Assembly (NCBI GenBank): GCA_029267335.1
Contig: JAJUJC010000002.1
Span: 124,001-188,000, forward strand
Length of the DNA stretch: 64,000 bases
Direction of reading: 5' to 3'
DNA from: Intestinibacillus massiliensis
GTDB lineage: Bacteria; Bacillota; Clostridia; Oscillospirales; Butyricicoccaceae
Part shown: positions 16,528 to 25,191 of the stretch, in pieces
How the letters are laid out: every line of letters starts with the position of its first letter
How positions within the stretch are numbered: the stretch's first letter is position 1
Made by a program: the position numbers and the translations under genes
The notes under the pieces: model-generated
Told to the model about the DNA's origin: nothing
What the model saw: the letters and a program-made list of their open reading frames with translations, nothing else
The model's database searches: none

Positions 16528-16556
16528 AGTATGGCACGCGTTTTGTGCGCAAGCAA
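16528..16556 (-). promoter_or_regulatory. Possible promoter of the small membrane peptide
   Basis: On the minus strand TTGCTT (16551-16556), 17 bases and CATACT (16528-16533), about 45 bases upstream of the ATG at 16483. Confidence 0.4.
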
Positions 16557-16579
16557 GCAAGTTTTTTCTATAAAAGTGC

Positions 16580-16608
16580 TTGACAAACCCGCGCCGCACG
16601 CATATAAT
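16580..16608 (+). promoter_or_regulatory. Consensus promoter of the T-box/trpB unit
   Basis: TTGACA (16580-16585), 17 bases and TATAAT (16603-16608): a perfect sigma-A promoter starting the T-box leader. Confidence 0.85.
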
Positions 16609-16614
16609 GACACC

Positions 16615-16925
16615 AAGGTCACGGAGCGCCGTGGCTGCCAAACCGATGACGAAGACGAGTAGGCCGAATTTTCCGCCTTCCAGAGAGCCGCGGGCGCTGT
16701 GAGCGCGGCAGGGGGAACCGGTGCGAATGGACTTCATCAGGGCGAGCCGAACCGCCGCAGGGCGCAGTACGCAAGACGGGGACTCCACCCGTTACCAGGG
16801 GAGCGTGCATTTTTTTGATGTGCGAAAACGAGTGGGCGCCCACGGGCGTCAATCCGGGTGGTACCGCAGAGGCTTCGGCTTTTGTCCCAGAATTATTGCA
16901 TGGGGCGAAGGTCGTTTTTTTATGC
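16615..16925 (+). promoter_or_regulatory. T-box leader with a tryptophan specifier
   Basis: The leader has the Stem I element AGAGAGC (from 16682), a specifier loop whose codon is UGG (16728-16730, in GCGAATGGACTT) and the T-box sequence TGGTACCGCA (16859-16868). The antiterminator bulge would pair with the acceptor end of uncharged tRNA-Trp. A competing terminator can form between CTTC...GTCCCA and TGGGGCGAAG, ending in TTTTTTT at about 16914. Downstream is a tryptophan synthase beta gene, which fits the specifier. Expression should rise when tRNA-Trp is uncharged. Confidence 0.88.
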
Positions 16926-16973
16926 CTTCTTCCCAAATCATTTGTCACAAGCGATGAAAAGGAGAACACGATT

Positions 16974-18356
16974 ATGGCTAAAATTCCTCACAGACTGTAC
17001 CTCACCGAAGACCAGATGCCCACCCAGTGGTACAATCTGCGCGCCGATATGCCTGCGCAGCACGATCCGCTGCTCAACCCCGGTACGCTCCAGCCCATCA
17101 CCGAGCCCGAGCTGTACCCCATTTTCTGCAAGGAGCTTACCCATCAGGAGATCGACAGCGCGACACGCTTTGTCGACATCCCGGAAGAAGTGCAGGAAAT
17201 CTATAAAATGTATCGTCCTTCGCCGCTTTGCCGCGCATATCATTTGGAAAAGGCGCTCGGCACGCCCGCGAAGATCTACTATAAGTTCGAGGGCAACAAC
17301 ACCTCGGGCAGCCACAAGCTCAACTCCGCGGTCGCGCAGGCGTACTATGCGAAGGAGCAGGGCATCACCAAGCTGACGACCGAGACCGGCGCGGGCCAGT
17401 GGGGTACCGCCCTGTCCGAGGCGTGCGCATACTTCGGCATCGACCTCGACGTGTTCATGGTCAAGGTATCCTATGAGCAGAAGCCCTTCCGCAAGGCGGT
17501 CATGCAGGTGTTTGACGCAAACGTCACCCCCTCTCCGAGCGCGCTGACCGAGATCGGCAAGAAAATCCTTGCGGAAAACCCCGGCACGGGCGGCTCGCTC
17601 GGCTGCGCGATCTCGGAAGCGGTCGAGCGCGCGGTTACGACGGAAAACTGCCGCTATGTGCTCGGCTCGGTGCTCAATCAGGTGCTGCTGCACCAGTCGA
17701 TCATCGGTCTGGAGAGCGCGATCGCGATGGAGCAGCTCGGCGAATATCCCGATGTTGTCATCGGCTGCGCGGGCGGCGGCTCGAACCTCGGCGGACTGAT
17801 CGCGCCTTTCATGCGCGACAAGCTGACCGGCAAGGCGAATCCGCGCATCGTCGCGGTCGAACCCGCGTCCTGTCCGTCCTTTACGCGCGGCAAGTACGCC
17901 TATGACTTCTGCGACACGGGCAAGGTCACGCCGATGGCGCGCATGTACACGCTGGGCTCGGGCTTTATGCCCGCCCCGAACCACGCGGGCGGTCTGCGCT
18001 ATCACGGCATGAGCCCCATTTTGTCAAAGCTGTACCACGACGGCTACATGGAAGCGGTCTCGGTCAAGCAGACCGACGTGTTTGACGCCGCGGTGTTCTT
18101 CGCGAAGAACGAGACCATTCTGCCCGCACCCGAGTCCGCACACGCCATTCGCGGCGCGATCGATGAGGCGCTGCGCTGCAAGGAGACCGGCGAGGCAAAG
18201 ACCATTCTCTTTGGTCTGACCGGCACGGGCTACTTTGATATGACCGCATACGCCGCCTATCACGACGGCAAGATGGTCGACCATGTGCCGAGCGATGAGG
18301 AGCTGCAAAAGGGGTTCGACACCCTGCCGCACATCCCGCAGAACGAGGGAATCTAA
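16974..18356 (+). CDS. trpB: Tryptophan synthase beta chain-like protein (TrpB2 type)
   Basis: This 460-residue PLP enzyme condenses indole with serine to give tryptophan. The cofactor lysine is Lys115 in NTSGSHKLNSA; GAGQWG and the phosphate-binding GCAGGGSN follow. The long N-terminus and extra C-terminal region place it in the TrpB2 group, which often lacks a neighbouring trpA. None is present here, so it probably uses free indole or an unlinked alpha chain. The ATG at 16974 has AAAAGGAG upstream; the open frame extending to 16815 is T-box leader. Regulation is by the tryptophan T-box. It is monocistronic. Confidence 0.92.
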   Translation: MAKIPHRLYLTEDQMPTQWYNLRADMPAQHDPLLNPGTLQPITEPELYPIFCKELTHQEIDSATRFVDIPEEVQEIYKMYRPSPLCRAYHLEKALGTPAKIYYKFEGNNTSGSHKLNSAVAQAYYAKEQGITKLTTETGAGQWGTALSEACAYFGIDLDVFMVKVSYEQKPFRKAVMQVFDANVTPSPSALTEIGKKILAENPGTGGSLGCAISEAVERAVTTENCRYVLGSVLNQVLLHQSIIGLESAIAMEQLGEYPDVVIGCAGGGSNLGGLIAPFMRDKLTGKANPRIVAVEPASCPSFTRGKYAYDFCDTGKVTPMARMYTLGSGFMPAPNHAGGLRYHGMSPILSKLYHDGYMEAVSVKQTDVFDAAVFFAKNETILPAPESAHAIRGAIDEALRCKETGEAKTILFGLTGTGYFDMTAYAAYHDGKMVDHVPSDEELQKGFDTLPHIPQNEGI

Positions 18357-18358
18357 TA

Positions 18359-18394
18359 GAAAGAGACGAAGCCGCGCGGCTTCGTCTCTTTTTT
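18359..18394 (+). terminator. Terminator of trpB
   Basis: AAAGAGACGAAGCCGC pairs with GCGGCTTCGTCTCTTT, followed by T residues, directly after the stop codon. Confidence 0.9.
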
Positions 18395-18432
18395 GCTGTT
18401 CCCGCGCGCACACCGGAAAATGGTGCGGTCGG

Positions 18433-18462
18433 TTGCTTTTGCGCCGCGCGCTGTGATACAAT
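18433..18462 (+). promoter_or_regulatory. Promoter of the ABC exporter
   Basis: TTGCTT (18433-18438), 18 bases and TACAAT (18457-18462), about 40 bases before the TTG start codon. Confidence 0.45.
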
Positions 18463-18500
18463 AAAGTCAAGAATAAATCCACAAAAAGGAGGTCCCAACT

Positions 18501-20270
18501 TTGGAAAAACAGACCATCGGAACGTGGACGCTCATCCGGCGCTTTGCGCCGTTTTTCCGCAAGTACCGCGGCACGCTCGCGCTCGACCTGCTGTGCGCGG
18601 GGCTGACCTCGCTGTGCGACATCGTGCTGCCCATGATGGTGCGCTATCTCGCGCAGCGCGGCATGAACGGACTGGCGTCGCTCAGCGTAGGCATGATTTT
18701 GCGCGTTGCGGCACTGTATCTCGTGCTGCGCATCATTGATGTGTCCGCACAGTATTTTATGTCCAACGTCGGTCATGTCATGGGCGCGAAGATCGAAACC
18801 GACATGCGCTCCGCGCTCTTCCGGCATTTGCAGGGGCTGTCCTTCACCTTTTATAACGGTACCAAGGTCGGCCAGCTCATGGCGCGCATCACGAGCGACC
18901 TGTTCGACGTGACCGAGTTCGCGCACCACTGCCCCGAGGAATTTTTCATTGCGGGGCTCAAGATCGCGGTATCGTTTCTCATCCTGTGCGGCATCAATAT
19001 CCCGCTCACGCTGCTCGTGTTCCTCATCGTGCCGCTCATGGTCGTGTGCTCGTCGCGGTTCAACCACGCCATGCGCGCGACCTTCAAGCGCAACCGCGAG
19101 CAGGTGGGCGAGGTCAACGCGCAGGTCGAGGACTCGCTGCTCGGCATTCGGGTGGTCAAGTCCTTTACGGCCGAGGGACGCGAAATCGAGAAATTCGAGC
19201 GCGGCAATTCCGACTGGCTCGACATCAAGAAGGAAAACTATCGCTGGATGGCGGCATTCAACTGCACGACGCGCGCATTTGACGGGCTGATGTACCTCAC
19301 GGTCATCGTGGGCGGCGGACTGTTCATGCTGCGCGGCGACATCGGTGCCGCAGACCTGATGGCGTATATTATGTATGTCACGACGCTGCTCGCGACCATT
19401 CGCCGCATCGTGGAGTTTGCCGAGCAGTTTCAGCGCGGCATGACCGGTATCGAGCGGTATTTTGAGATCATGGACATTTCTCCGGACATCAAAGATCCGG
19501 AAAATCCGACCACACTCGGGGAGATTCGGGGCGACATCGACTTTGAGCAGGTCGCCTTTGCCTATCAGGACGACCTCGACACGCCGGTTTTGAGCCATGT
19601 CGACCTGCACATCCGCGCGGGCGAAAACGTCGCGCTTGTCGGTCCGTCGGGCGGCGGCAAGACCACGCTGTGCAACCTCATCCCGCGCTTTTTCGATGTG
19701 ACCGAGGGCAGCGTCAAGGTCGACGGACACGATGTGCGCACGCTGTCGCTCGATTCGCTGCGCGCGCAGATCGGCGTGGTGCAGCAGGATGTGTACCTGT
19801 TTGCGGGCACCATTTTCGAAAATATCGCCTACGGCAAGCCGGGCGCGACGCGCGACGAGGTCGAGCAGGCGGCGCGGCTCGCGGGCGCGCATGAGTTCAT
19901 CGCCGCCACGCCGCACGGCTATGACACCTATGTCGGGGAGCGCGGCGTGCGTCTGTCGGGCGGACAAAAGCAGCGCATTTCCATTGCGCGCGTGTTCCTG
20001 AAAAACCCGCCCATCCTGCTGCTCGACGAGGCGACGAGCGCACTCGACAACGAGAGCGAGTTCATCGTGCAGCAGTCGCTCGAGCGGCTGAGCCGCGGGC
20101 GCACGACGCTGACCATCGCGCACCGGCTGTCCACCATTCAGGGGGCGGATCGCATCCTCGTGCTCGACCGCGACGGCATCGTCGAGCAGGGTACACACGA
20201 GGAGCTGCTACGGCAGGGCGGCGTATATGCCCACCTCGCCGGTGTGATAAAGTCAACGGCGGACGGCTGA
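18501..20270 (+). CDS. Multidrug/lipid-type ABC exporter half-transporter
   Basis: This 589-residue protein has six predicted membrane segments in its first 320 residues (ABC exporter type I fold), then an ATPase domain with GPSGGGKTT, the signature LSGGQKQRIS and Walker B ILLLDEATSALD. Such half-transporters usually form homodimers that export lipids, drugs or peptides. The TTG start at 18501 has AAGGAGG upstream. It stands alone with its own promoter, with no peptidase domain, partner half-transporter or biosynthetic neighbour, so the substrate is unknown. The lipoprotein gene downstream has its own ribosome binding site 160 bases later. Confidence 0.92.
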   Translation: MEKQTIGTWTLIRRFAPFFRKYRGTLALDLLCAGLTSLCDIVLPMMVRYLAQRGMNGLASLSVGMILRVAALYLVLRIIDVSAQYFMSNVGHVMGAKIETDMRSALFRHLQGLSFTFYNGTKVGQLMARITSDLFDVTEFAHHCPEEFFIAGLKIAVSFLILCGINIPLTLLVFLIVPLMVVCSSRFNHAMRATFKRNREQVGEVNAQVEDSLLGIRVVKSFTAEGREIEKFERGNSDWLDIKKENYRWMAAFNCTTRAFDGLMYLTVIVGGGLFMLRGDIGAADLMAYIMYVTTLLATIRRIVEFAEQFQRGMTGIERYFEIMDISPDIKDPENPTTLGEIRGDIDFEQVAFAYQDDLDTPVLSHVDLHIRAGENVALVGPSGGGKTTLCNLIPRFFDVTEGSVKVDGHDVRTLSLDSLRAQIGVVQQDVYLFAGTIFENIAYGKPGATRDEVEQAARLAGAHEFIAATPHGYDTYVGERGVRLSGGQKQRISIARVFLKNPPILLLDEATSALDNESEFIVQQSLERLSRGRTTLTIAHRLSTIQGADRILVLDRDGIVEQGTHEELLRQGGVYAHLAGVIKSTADG

Positions 20271-20431
20271 GTGCCGCTATGACCGCCGCGGGGACGGGAG
20301 TGACACCGCGTACACCGCACTCCCCTCCTTTATCGACAGGCTTCTGCTTGCATTTTCCGCGCGAACAGGGTATGATGAAAGTAGAAAAACACATCCTAAC
20401 CGCAACGAATACCGTTCAGGAGGGAATTTCC

Positions 20432-21112
20432 ATGAAAAAGAATACTAGAAAGCTGCTCGCCGGGCTGAGCGCCGCGCTGCTGCTGTTTTCCATGAGCACC
20501 GCGCTGACCGGCTGCGGCAAGAAGGTGGACATCACGCCCCCGACCCAGACCGAGCAGCCCACCACCCCGACCCCGACCCCGCAGGAGCCGGCAAAGACCC
20601 AGCTGACCGAGGACGAGGCCAAGGCGCTCGTCACGGAGAAGCTGCCCGAGGGCTATCAGGCGACCGCGTCGGGCACAGTCGAGAGCGACCAGATCAAAAA
20701 GGGCGCGACCTATGCGCTGTTTGCGGTCGCAGATCAGGACGGCAAGCAGGTCGGCACGGTCGCAATCGACCGCGAGAGCGGCGACCGCTATAACTATGCC
20801 GGCGAGGGCACGCTGAGCGAATACAGCGACTTTCCGCTGTATGACGCGGCGACCGACGCACAGTGCGACTGGAACGGCGTATTCCAAAACGGCGAGATTT
20901 CGATCGAACTGATGCAGGCGGACTCGACCTCGTTCGAGTTTTACTTCTCGGACAGCGGCGACGGCGTCGCGCGCGTCAAGGGCAACACCGCCCAGACGAC
21001 AGACGGCAAGTATACCTTCACCTACGACGAGCAGGATGACGGCTCGGTTGTGCTGCGCATCGGCGGCACAGACACCGCACACGCGGGAAACTACACCAAG
21101 GCAAAGAGCTGA
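20432..21112 (+). CDS. Lipoprotein of unknown function
   Basis: This 226-residue protein has a lipoprotein signal peptide (basic MKKNTRK, hydrophobic core, ALTGCGKK with the lipidated Cys near residue 29). A Pro/Thr linker rich in TPTPTP spans about residues 35-53, after which a soluble domain of about 170 residues is rich in Asp, Gly and Tyr. The linker suggests the domain is held away from the membrane through the cell wall. The domain is not recognised. The ATG at 20432 has CAGGAGGG upstream. It may be cotranscribed with RNase HI, 36 bases further on. Confidence 0.75.
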   Translation: MKKNTRKLLAGLSAALLLFSMSTALTGCGKKVDITPPTQTEQPTTPTPTPQEPAKTQLTEDEAKALVTEKLPEGYQATASGTVESDQIKKGATYALFAVADQDGKQVGTVAIDRESGDRYNYAGEGTLSEYSDFPLYDAATDAQCDWNGVFQNGEISIELMQADSTSFEFYFSDSGDGVARVKGNTAQTTDGKYTFTYDEQDDGSVVLRIGGTDTAHAGNYTKAKS

Positions 21113-21148
21113 CCCAAGATTTTATAACAGCATATGAAGGAAATTCGC

Positions 21149-21586
21149 ATGAAAAAAGTGACGATCTACACCGACGGCGCATGCTCGGGCAACCCGGGAC
21201 CGGGCGGCTGGGGCGCGATTTTGCAATACGGCGCACACGAAAAGGAGCTGTCCGGCGGCGATCCGTCGACGACCAACAACAAAATGGAGCTGACCGCCGT
21301 CATCGAGGCGCTGCGGCTGCTGCGCGAGCCGTGCGAGGTCGATCTCTACTCCGACTCGAAATACGTTATCGACGGCATCACCAAGGGCTGGGCGGTCGGC
21401 TGGCGGTCACGCGGCTGGAAGAAGGCGGATAAGACCCCCGCAAAGAACCCCGAGCTGTGGGGCGCGCTGCTCGACCTGCTCGACCAGCACACGGTGCACT
21501 TTCACTGGGTCAAGGGCCACGCCGATAACCCGAAAAACAACCGCTGCGACGAGCTTGCCGTTGGCGCATACCAGAAATATAAGTAA
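21149..21586 (+). CDS. rnhA: Ribonuclease HI
   Basis: This 145-residue enzyme cleaves the RNA strand of RNA-DNA hybrids. All four acidic catalytic positions are visible: Asp in [11 protein letters not shown], Glu in [13 protein letters not shown], Asp in [11 protein letters not shown] and Asp in NNRCDELA. The basic stretch [12 protein letters not shown] corresponds to the substrate-binding handle region. I prefer ATG 21149, which has AAGGAA six bases upstream, to the in-frame ATG at 21134. RecQ follows after 17 bases, probably in the same transcript, linking R-loop removal with helicase repair. Confidence 0.93.
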   Translation: MKKVTIYTDGACSGNPGPGGWGAILQYGAHEKELSGGDPSTTNNKMELTAVIEALRLLREPCEVDLYSDSKYVIDGITKGWAVGWRSRGWKKADKTPAKNPELWGALLDLLDQHTVHFHWVKGHADNPKNNRCDELAVGAYQKYK

Positions 21587-21603
21587 AGAGGGGCACGGGC
21601 TTT

Positions 21604-23436
21604 TTGGACACCGCGGTGCAGATTTTAAAACAATATTTTGGATATGATGCGTTCCGCCCCGGTCAGGATACATTGATCGGGGCGGTTTTGTCGCGCCGCG
21701 ACGCGCTGGGCATCATGCCGACGGGCGCGGGCAAATCCATCTGCTATCAGGTGCCCGCGCTCGCGCTGCGTGGGCTGACGATCGTCGTGTCGCCGCTCAT
21801 TTCGCTCATGAAAGATCAGGTCGGCGCGCTCGTGCAGGCGGGTGTGCCCGCGGGCTGTCTCAACAGCACGATGGACTATGCCGAGTACGACGAGACCGTC
21901 TATCGTGCAATGCGCGGCGGGCTGAAGCTGCTATATGTCGCGCCCGAGCGGCTCGACACGCCTGCGCTCGCACGCATCGCCGCGCACACGCCCATTTCCA
22001 TGGTGACGATCGACGAGGCGCACTGCGTGTCCCAGTGGGGGCAGGATTTCCGACCGAGCTATCTGCGCATCGCGGACTTCATCGCCTCATTGCCCGCGCG
22101 TCCGATCGTGTCCGCGTTCACCGCGACCGCGACCGCCGAGGTGCGCGACGACATCGTGCGCCTGCTTGGGCTGCACGAGCCGCAACTGGTCACCACCGGA
22201 TTCGACCGCCCGAATTTGCAGTTTGCGGTGCGCCGTCCGCAGGGCAAGATGCAGGAGCTGCTGCGCATCTTGCGCGAGCACGGGCGGCAATGCGTAGCCA
22301 TTGTGTACTGTGCGACACGCAAAAATGTCGAGCAGGTATGCGAAACACTGTGCGAGCACGGCTATGCGGCGACGCGCTATCACGCGGGGTTGTCCGACCG
22401 CGAGAGACGCGACAATCAGGATGATTTTCTGTTTGATCGCAAGACGATCATGGTCGCAACGAATGCGTTTGGCATGGGCATCGACAAATCCAATGTGTCG
22501 CTCGTCGTGCACTATAACATGCCAAAAAACCTGGAAAGCTACTATCAGGAGGCGGGTCGCGCGGGGCGCGACGGCTCCCCCGCCGCGTGCATCCTGCTCT
22601 ATGCGGGAAAAGATGTGCAGACCAACCAGTTCCTCATCGAAAACAGCGAGCCGGACCCCTCGCTGAGCGAGCAGGCGCGCGCCGCGATCCGCAAAAAAGA
22701 CCTCGACCGTCTGCGGGATATGACCTTTTACTGCTCCATCGACGGCTGTCTGCGCCAATATTTACTGCGCTATTTCGGGGAGCACGCACCCGATTTCTGC
22801 GGCAACTGCGGCAACTGCCTGACCCATTTCGACACGGTCGACGTGACAATCGAGGCGCAGAAGATCGTGTCCTGCGTCTACCGGCTCGCGCAGCGCGGGC
22901 ATCGCTTTGGCAGGGGCATGCTCTCCGACATCCTGCGCGCGGGCGACGATCCGCGCATCGCGGCGTACGGGCTGACCGATCTGTCTACCTACGGCATCAT
23001 GCGCGAGGAAAAGCCCGCGCGGCTGCGTGCAATCCTCGAGCATCTGCTGCTCCACGGCTATCTCGCGCAGACCGCGGGCGACAAGCCCTGCATCGTGCTG
23101 ACCGCGCGCTCGGCAGAAATTATCCGTGAACGCCGCCCCGTGTCGATGAAGCTGCCGCGCCGCCACAGCACCGTGTCTGCCGCGCAACCGCGCGCGACCA
23201 CGCCGGTCGACAGCAGCCTGTATGATGTGTTGCGCGATCTGCGTGCCAAGTTCGCGCGCTCGGCAGGCGTGCCGCCCTACGTCATCTTCTCGAACGCGAC
23301 GCTCGAGGATATGGCGGCGCGCAAACCGCGCACGCACGCGGAATTTCTCGATGTGTCGGGCGTGGGCGACACAAAAGCGCAAAAATACGGCAAGCAGTTT
23401 CTCGAAGCGATCGCATCTTATGAAACACAGGCATAA
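21604..23436 (+). CDS. recQ: ATP-dependent DNA helicase RecQ
   Basis: This 610-residue superfamily 2 helicase unwinds DNA 3' to 5' in recombination and repair. The N-terminus LKQYFGYDAFRPGQ is typical. Walker A is PTGAGKS, Walker B is DEAH followed by CVSQWGQDFRP, and the zinc cluster includes CGNCGNC near residue 400. A winged-helix RQC region and a single C-terminal HRDC domain (VSGVGDTKAQKYG) complete it. The start is TTG 21604 with only a weak GAGGGG upstream, chosen because the usual N-terminus begins there. It is cotranscribed with RNase HI and ends at a strong terminator. Confidence 0.93.
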   Translation: MDTAVQILKQYFGYDAFRPGQDTLIGAVLSRRDALGIMPTGAGKSICYQVPALALRGLTIVVSPLISLMKDQVGALVQAGVPAGCLNSTMDYAEYDETVYRAMRGGLKLLYVAPERLDTPALARIAAHTPISMVTIDEAHCVSQWGQDFRPSYLRIADFIASLPARPIVSAFTATATAEVRDDIVRLLGLHEPQLVTTGFDRPNLQFAVRRPQGKMQELLRILREHGRQCVAIVYCATRKNVEQVCETLCEHGYAATRYHAGLSDRERRDNQDDFLFDRKTIMVATNAFGMGIDKSNVSLVVHYNMPKNLESYYQEAGRAGRDGSPAACILLYAGKDVQTNQFLIENSEPDPSLSEQARAAIRKKDLDRLRDMTFYCSIDGCLRQYLLRYFGEHAPDFCGNCGNCLTHFDTVDVTIEAQKIVSCVYRLAQRGHRFGRGMLSDILRAGDDPRIAAYGLTDLSTYGIMREEKPARLRAILEHLLLHGYLAQTAGDKPCIVLTARSAEIIRERRPVSMKLPRRHSTVSAAQPRATTPVDSSLYDVLRDLRAKFARSAGVPPYVIFSNATLEDMAARKPRTHAEFLDVSGVGDTKAQKYGKQFLEAIASYETQA

Positions 23437-23466
23437 AAAAAGCCGCCCGTTTGGGCGGCTTTTTTG
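23434..23466 (+). terminator. Bidirectional terminator after recQ
   Basis: AAAAAAGCCGCCC and GGGCGGCTTTTTT flank a short loop. A-runs and T-runs on both sides let it end recQ on the plus strand and the convergent minus-strand unit. A near-identical stem lies at 25873. Confidence 0.88.
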
Positions 23467-23481
23467 GACGGTTTTGGTGCG

Positions 23482-23667
23482 TTAGAGCGCTTTTCCCATC
23501 TCCTCGAGGGTCTTGACGGTTTCCTCTGCGACCGGGGACATGCTGTCGTCGACAATGGAGAGATGCCCGATGTCGCGCTTGCGCGTTGCAAAGGTGCTGT
23601 CCATGCGGCGCACGCTCTCCTGCGTGTCGCCCGCTGCGCTCTGCATGCGCACATGCGCTTGCTGCAC
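23482..23667 (-). CDS. Small ORF of unknown function after the UDP-sugar dehydrogenase
   Basis: This frame encodes 61 residues from GTG 23667 and stays open a further 16 codons upstream, overlapping the dehydrogenase stop. About five in six third codon positions are G or C, like neighbouring genes. The composition is that of a soluble helical protein (for example SPVAEETVKTLEEMGKAL at the end). No ribosome binding site supports the start. It may be a small coupled protein or the C-terminal remnant of a lost gene. I do not recognise it. Confidence 0.45.
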   Translation of the reverse strand: MQQAHVRMQSAAGDTQESVRRMDSTFATRKRDIGHLSIVDDSMSPVAEETVKTLEEMGKAL

Positions 23668-23690
23668 ATAGTCTGCGATGTGCTGCGTGC

Positions 23691-24902
23691 TCAGTCCTCG
23701 AGCATGCCGACGCAGTCAAAATACGGCTTTTCGCGAATTTTATCCTTGTTTTCCTTGAACAGGCTGTGTGCGAGCGTGACGACGACATAATCCGCCTTCG
23801 TCATCGCGTCCTCGAAGGACACATTTTCGATGCCGTGCACCTGACCGAGCGGCGCAAACGGCTCGACCGCGACAAAATGCACGCCCTTGTCGCGCAGGAT
23901 GTTGCACAGCTCGATGGAGGGCGACTCACGCAGGTCGTCGACGTCGGGCTTGTAGGACAGGCCGAGCACGGCGACGGTGTCGGTCGCGGGGTTTTTCAGC
24001 GATGCCACGATCTTTTCCGCAACAAAGCGCGGCTTGTTCTCGTTGCGCAGACGGGACGCGTGGATGACCTTGGCCTCCTCGGGGAACTGCTCATAGATAA
24101 ACCACGGGTCGACCGCGATGCAGTGGCCGCCGACGCCGACGCCCGGGGTCAGGATATTGACGCGCGGGTGGCAGTTTGCGAGCTTGATGAGCTCAAACAC
24201 GTCGATGCCCATCTTGTCGCAGATGACGGACAGCTCGTTTGCGTATGCGATGTTGACGTCGCGAAAGGTATTTTCGGTCAGCTTGCACATTTCCGCGGTG
24301 ATGTCGTCGGTGACGCGCACAACGCCCTTATCGAGCACGTTGTCGTAGATCTCCTTCGCCATCTGCGCCGCCTCGGGCGTGCGTGCGCCGACGATACGGT
24401 CGTTGTTCTTGAGTTCGTACATCATGTTGCCCGGAATGACGCGCTCCGGGCAGTGCGCGACGTGCAGCGAGTCCATCGGGAAACCGGACTCCTCGCTCAG
24501 CACGCGGGCGAGCATTTCGGACGTGCGCGGAGGCACGGTGGATTCCAGGATGACGAGGTTTTCCGGACGGAGCACCTTGCCCGCCATGCGGCCGGCGCTC
24601 TCGACGTACTTGAGGTCCGCCTTGTGTGCGCCGGTCTCGTCCTCGTAAAACGGGGTCGGGACGGCGATATAGAATACGTCGGACGGGGACAGCTCACCCG
24701 AAAAGTGCAGATGACCGCCTGCGACCGCCTTGTCGAAGGCTTCCTGCAATCCCGGCTCGACAATGTGGATCTTGCCGTTTTTGAGGCTGTCGATGACCGC
24801 GGGGGTCACGTCGAAGCCGCAGACCTCATAGCCCGCGCCCGCCAGCGTGATCGCCGTCGGCAGACCGATATAGCCCAGACCCATGACAGTGATTTTCTTC
24901 AT
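23691..24902 (-). CDS. UDP-N-acetyl-D-mannosamine dehydrogenase family protein
   Basis: This 403-residue nucleotide-sugar dehydrogenase has the NAD-binding fingerprint GLGYIGLPTA. The active-site region includes TENTFRDVNIAYANELS, and the catalytic loop GVGVGGHCIAVDPWF contains the nucleophilic Cys. The C-terminal domain has GLSYKPDVDDLRESPS. This pattern fits WecC-type enzymes that oxidise UDP-ManNAc to the uronic acid for surface polysaccharide, although UDP-glucose dehydrogenases are related. The ATG at 24902 follows AAGGAAG. No other polysaccharide gene lies nearby. Confidence 0.88.
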   Translation of the reverse strand: MKKITVMGLGYIGLPTAITLAGAGYEVCGFDVTPAVIDSLKNGKIHIVEPGLQEAFDKAVAGGHLHFSGELSPSDVFYIAVPTPFYEDETGAHKADLKYVESAGRMAGKVLRPENLVILESTVPPRTSEMLARVLSEESGFPMDSLHVAHCPERVIPGNMMYELKNNDRIVGARTPEAAQMAKEIYDNVLDKGVVRVTDDITAEMCKLTENTFRDVNIAYANELSVICDKMGIDVFELIKLANCHPRVNILTPGVGVGGHCIAVDPWFIYEQFPEEAKVIHASRLRNENKPRFVAEKIVASLKNPATDTVAVLGLSYKPDVDDLRESPSIELCNILRDKGVHFVAVEPFAPLGQVHGIENVSFEDAMTKADYVVVTLAHSLFKENKDKIREKPYFDCVGMLED

Positions 24903-24943
24903 TGTTCCCAAACTTCCTTCTATCGTATTTCGTGTCATCAATT

Positions 24944-24972
24944 AGTATAGCACAGCGCGCGCAAAAGCGCAA
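24944..24972 (-). promoter_or_regulatory. Promoter of the UDP-sugar dehydrogenase
   Basis: On the minus strand TTGCGC (24967-24972), 17 bases and TATACT (24944-24949). Confidence 0.55.
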
Positions 24973-25086
24973 AAAAATGCCGCCGTACCATGTCATTCTA
25001 TGGCGCGCCCGCAGAGCGGGTGACCGCTTTGCAGTCATTGTATCACAAATACGCCGCGCTTACAATTTGTATTTGCACAAAAAACG

Positions 25087-25115
25087 TTGAATTTTCACCT
25101 GCTCAGGACTATAAT
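25087..25115 (+). promoter_or_regulatory. Promoter of cysE
   Basis: TTGAAT (25087-25092), 17 bases and TATAAT (25110-25115). Confidence 0.75.
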
Positions 25116-25191
25116 GTACTGTGAATGATAATCTCGGGCGGCTGTGCACGCTGCGGCACGGGGTCGCCCCAACCGAACAGGGAGTATTTCT

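Noticed and set aside
16615-16925. Initially considered a cobalamin riboswitch
   Set aside because: TGGTACCGCA, AGAGAGC and the UGG specifier before trpB identify a T-box instead.
18024-20198. Long minus-strand open frame (over 700 codons) opposite the ABC exporter
   Set aside because: It is the antisense of trpB and the exporter, rich in Arg/His/Ala/Asp as expected from high-GC shadows, with no ribosome binding site or motif.
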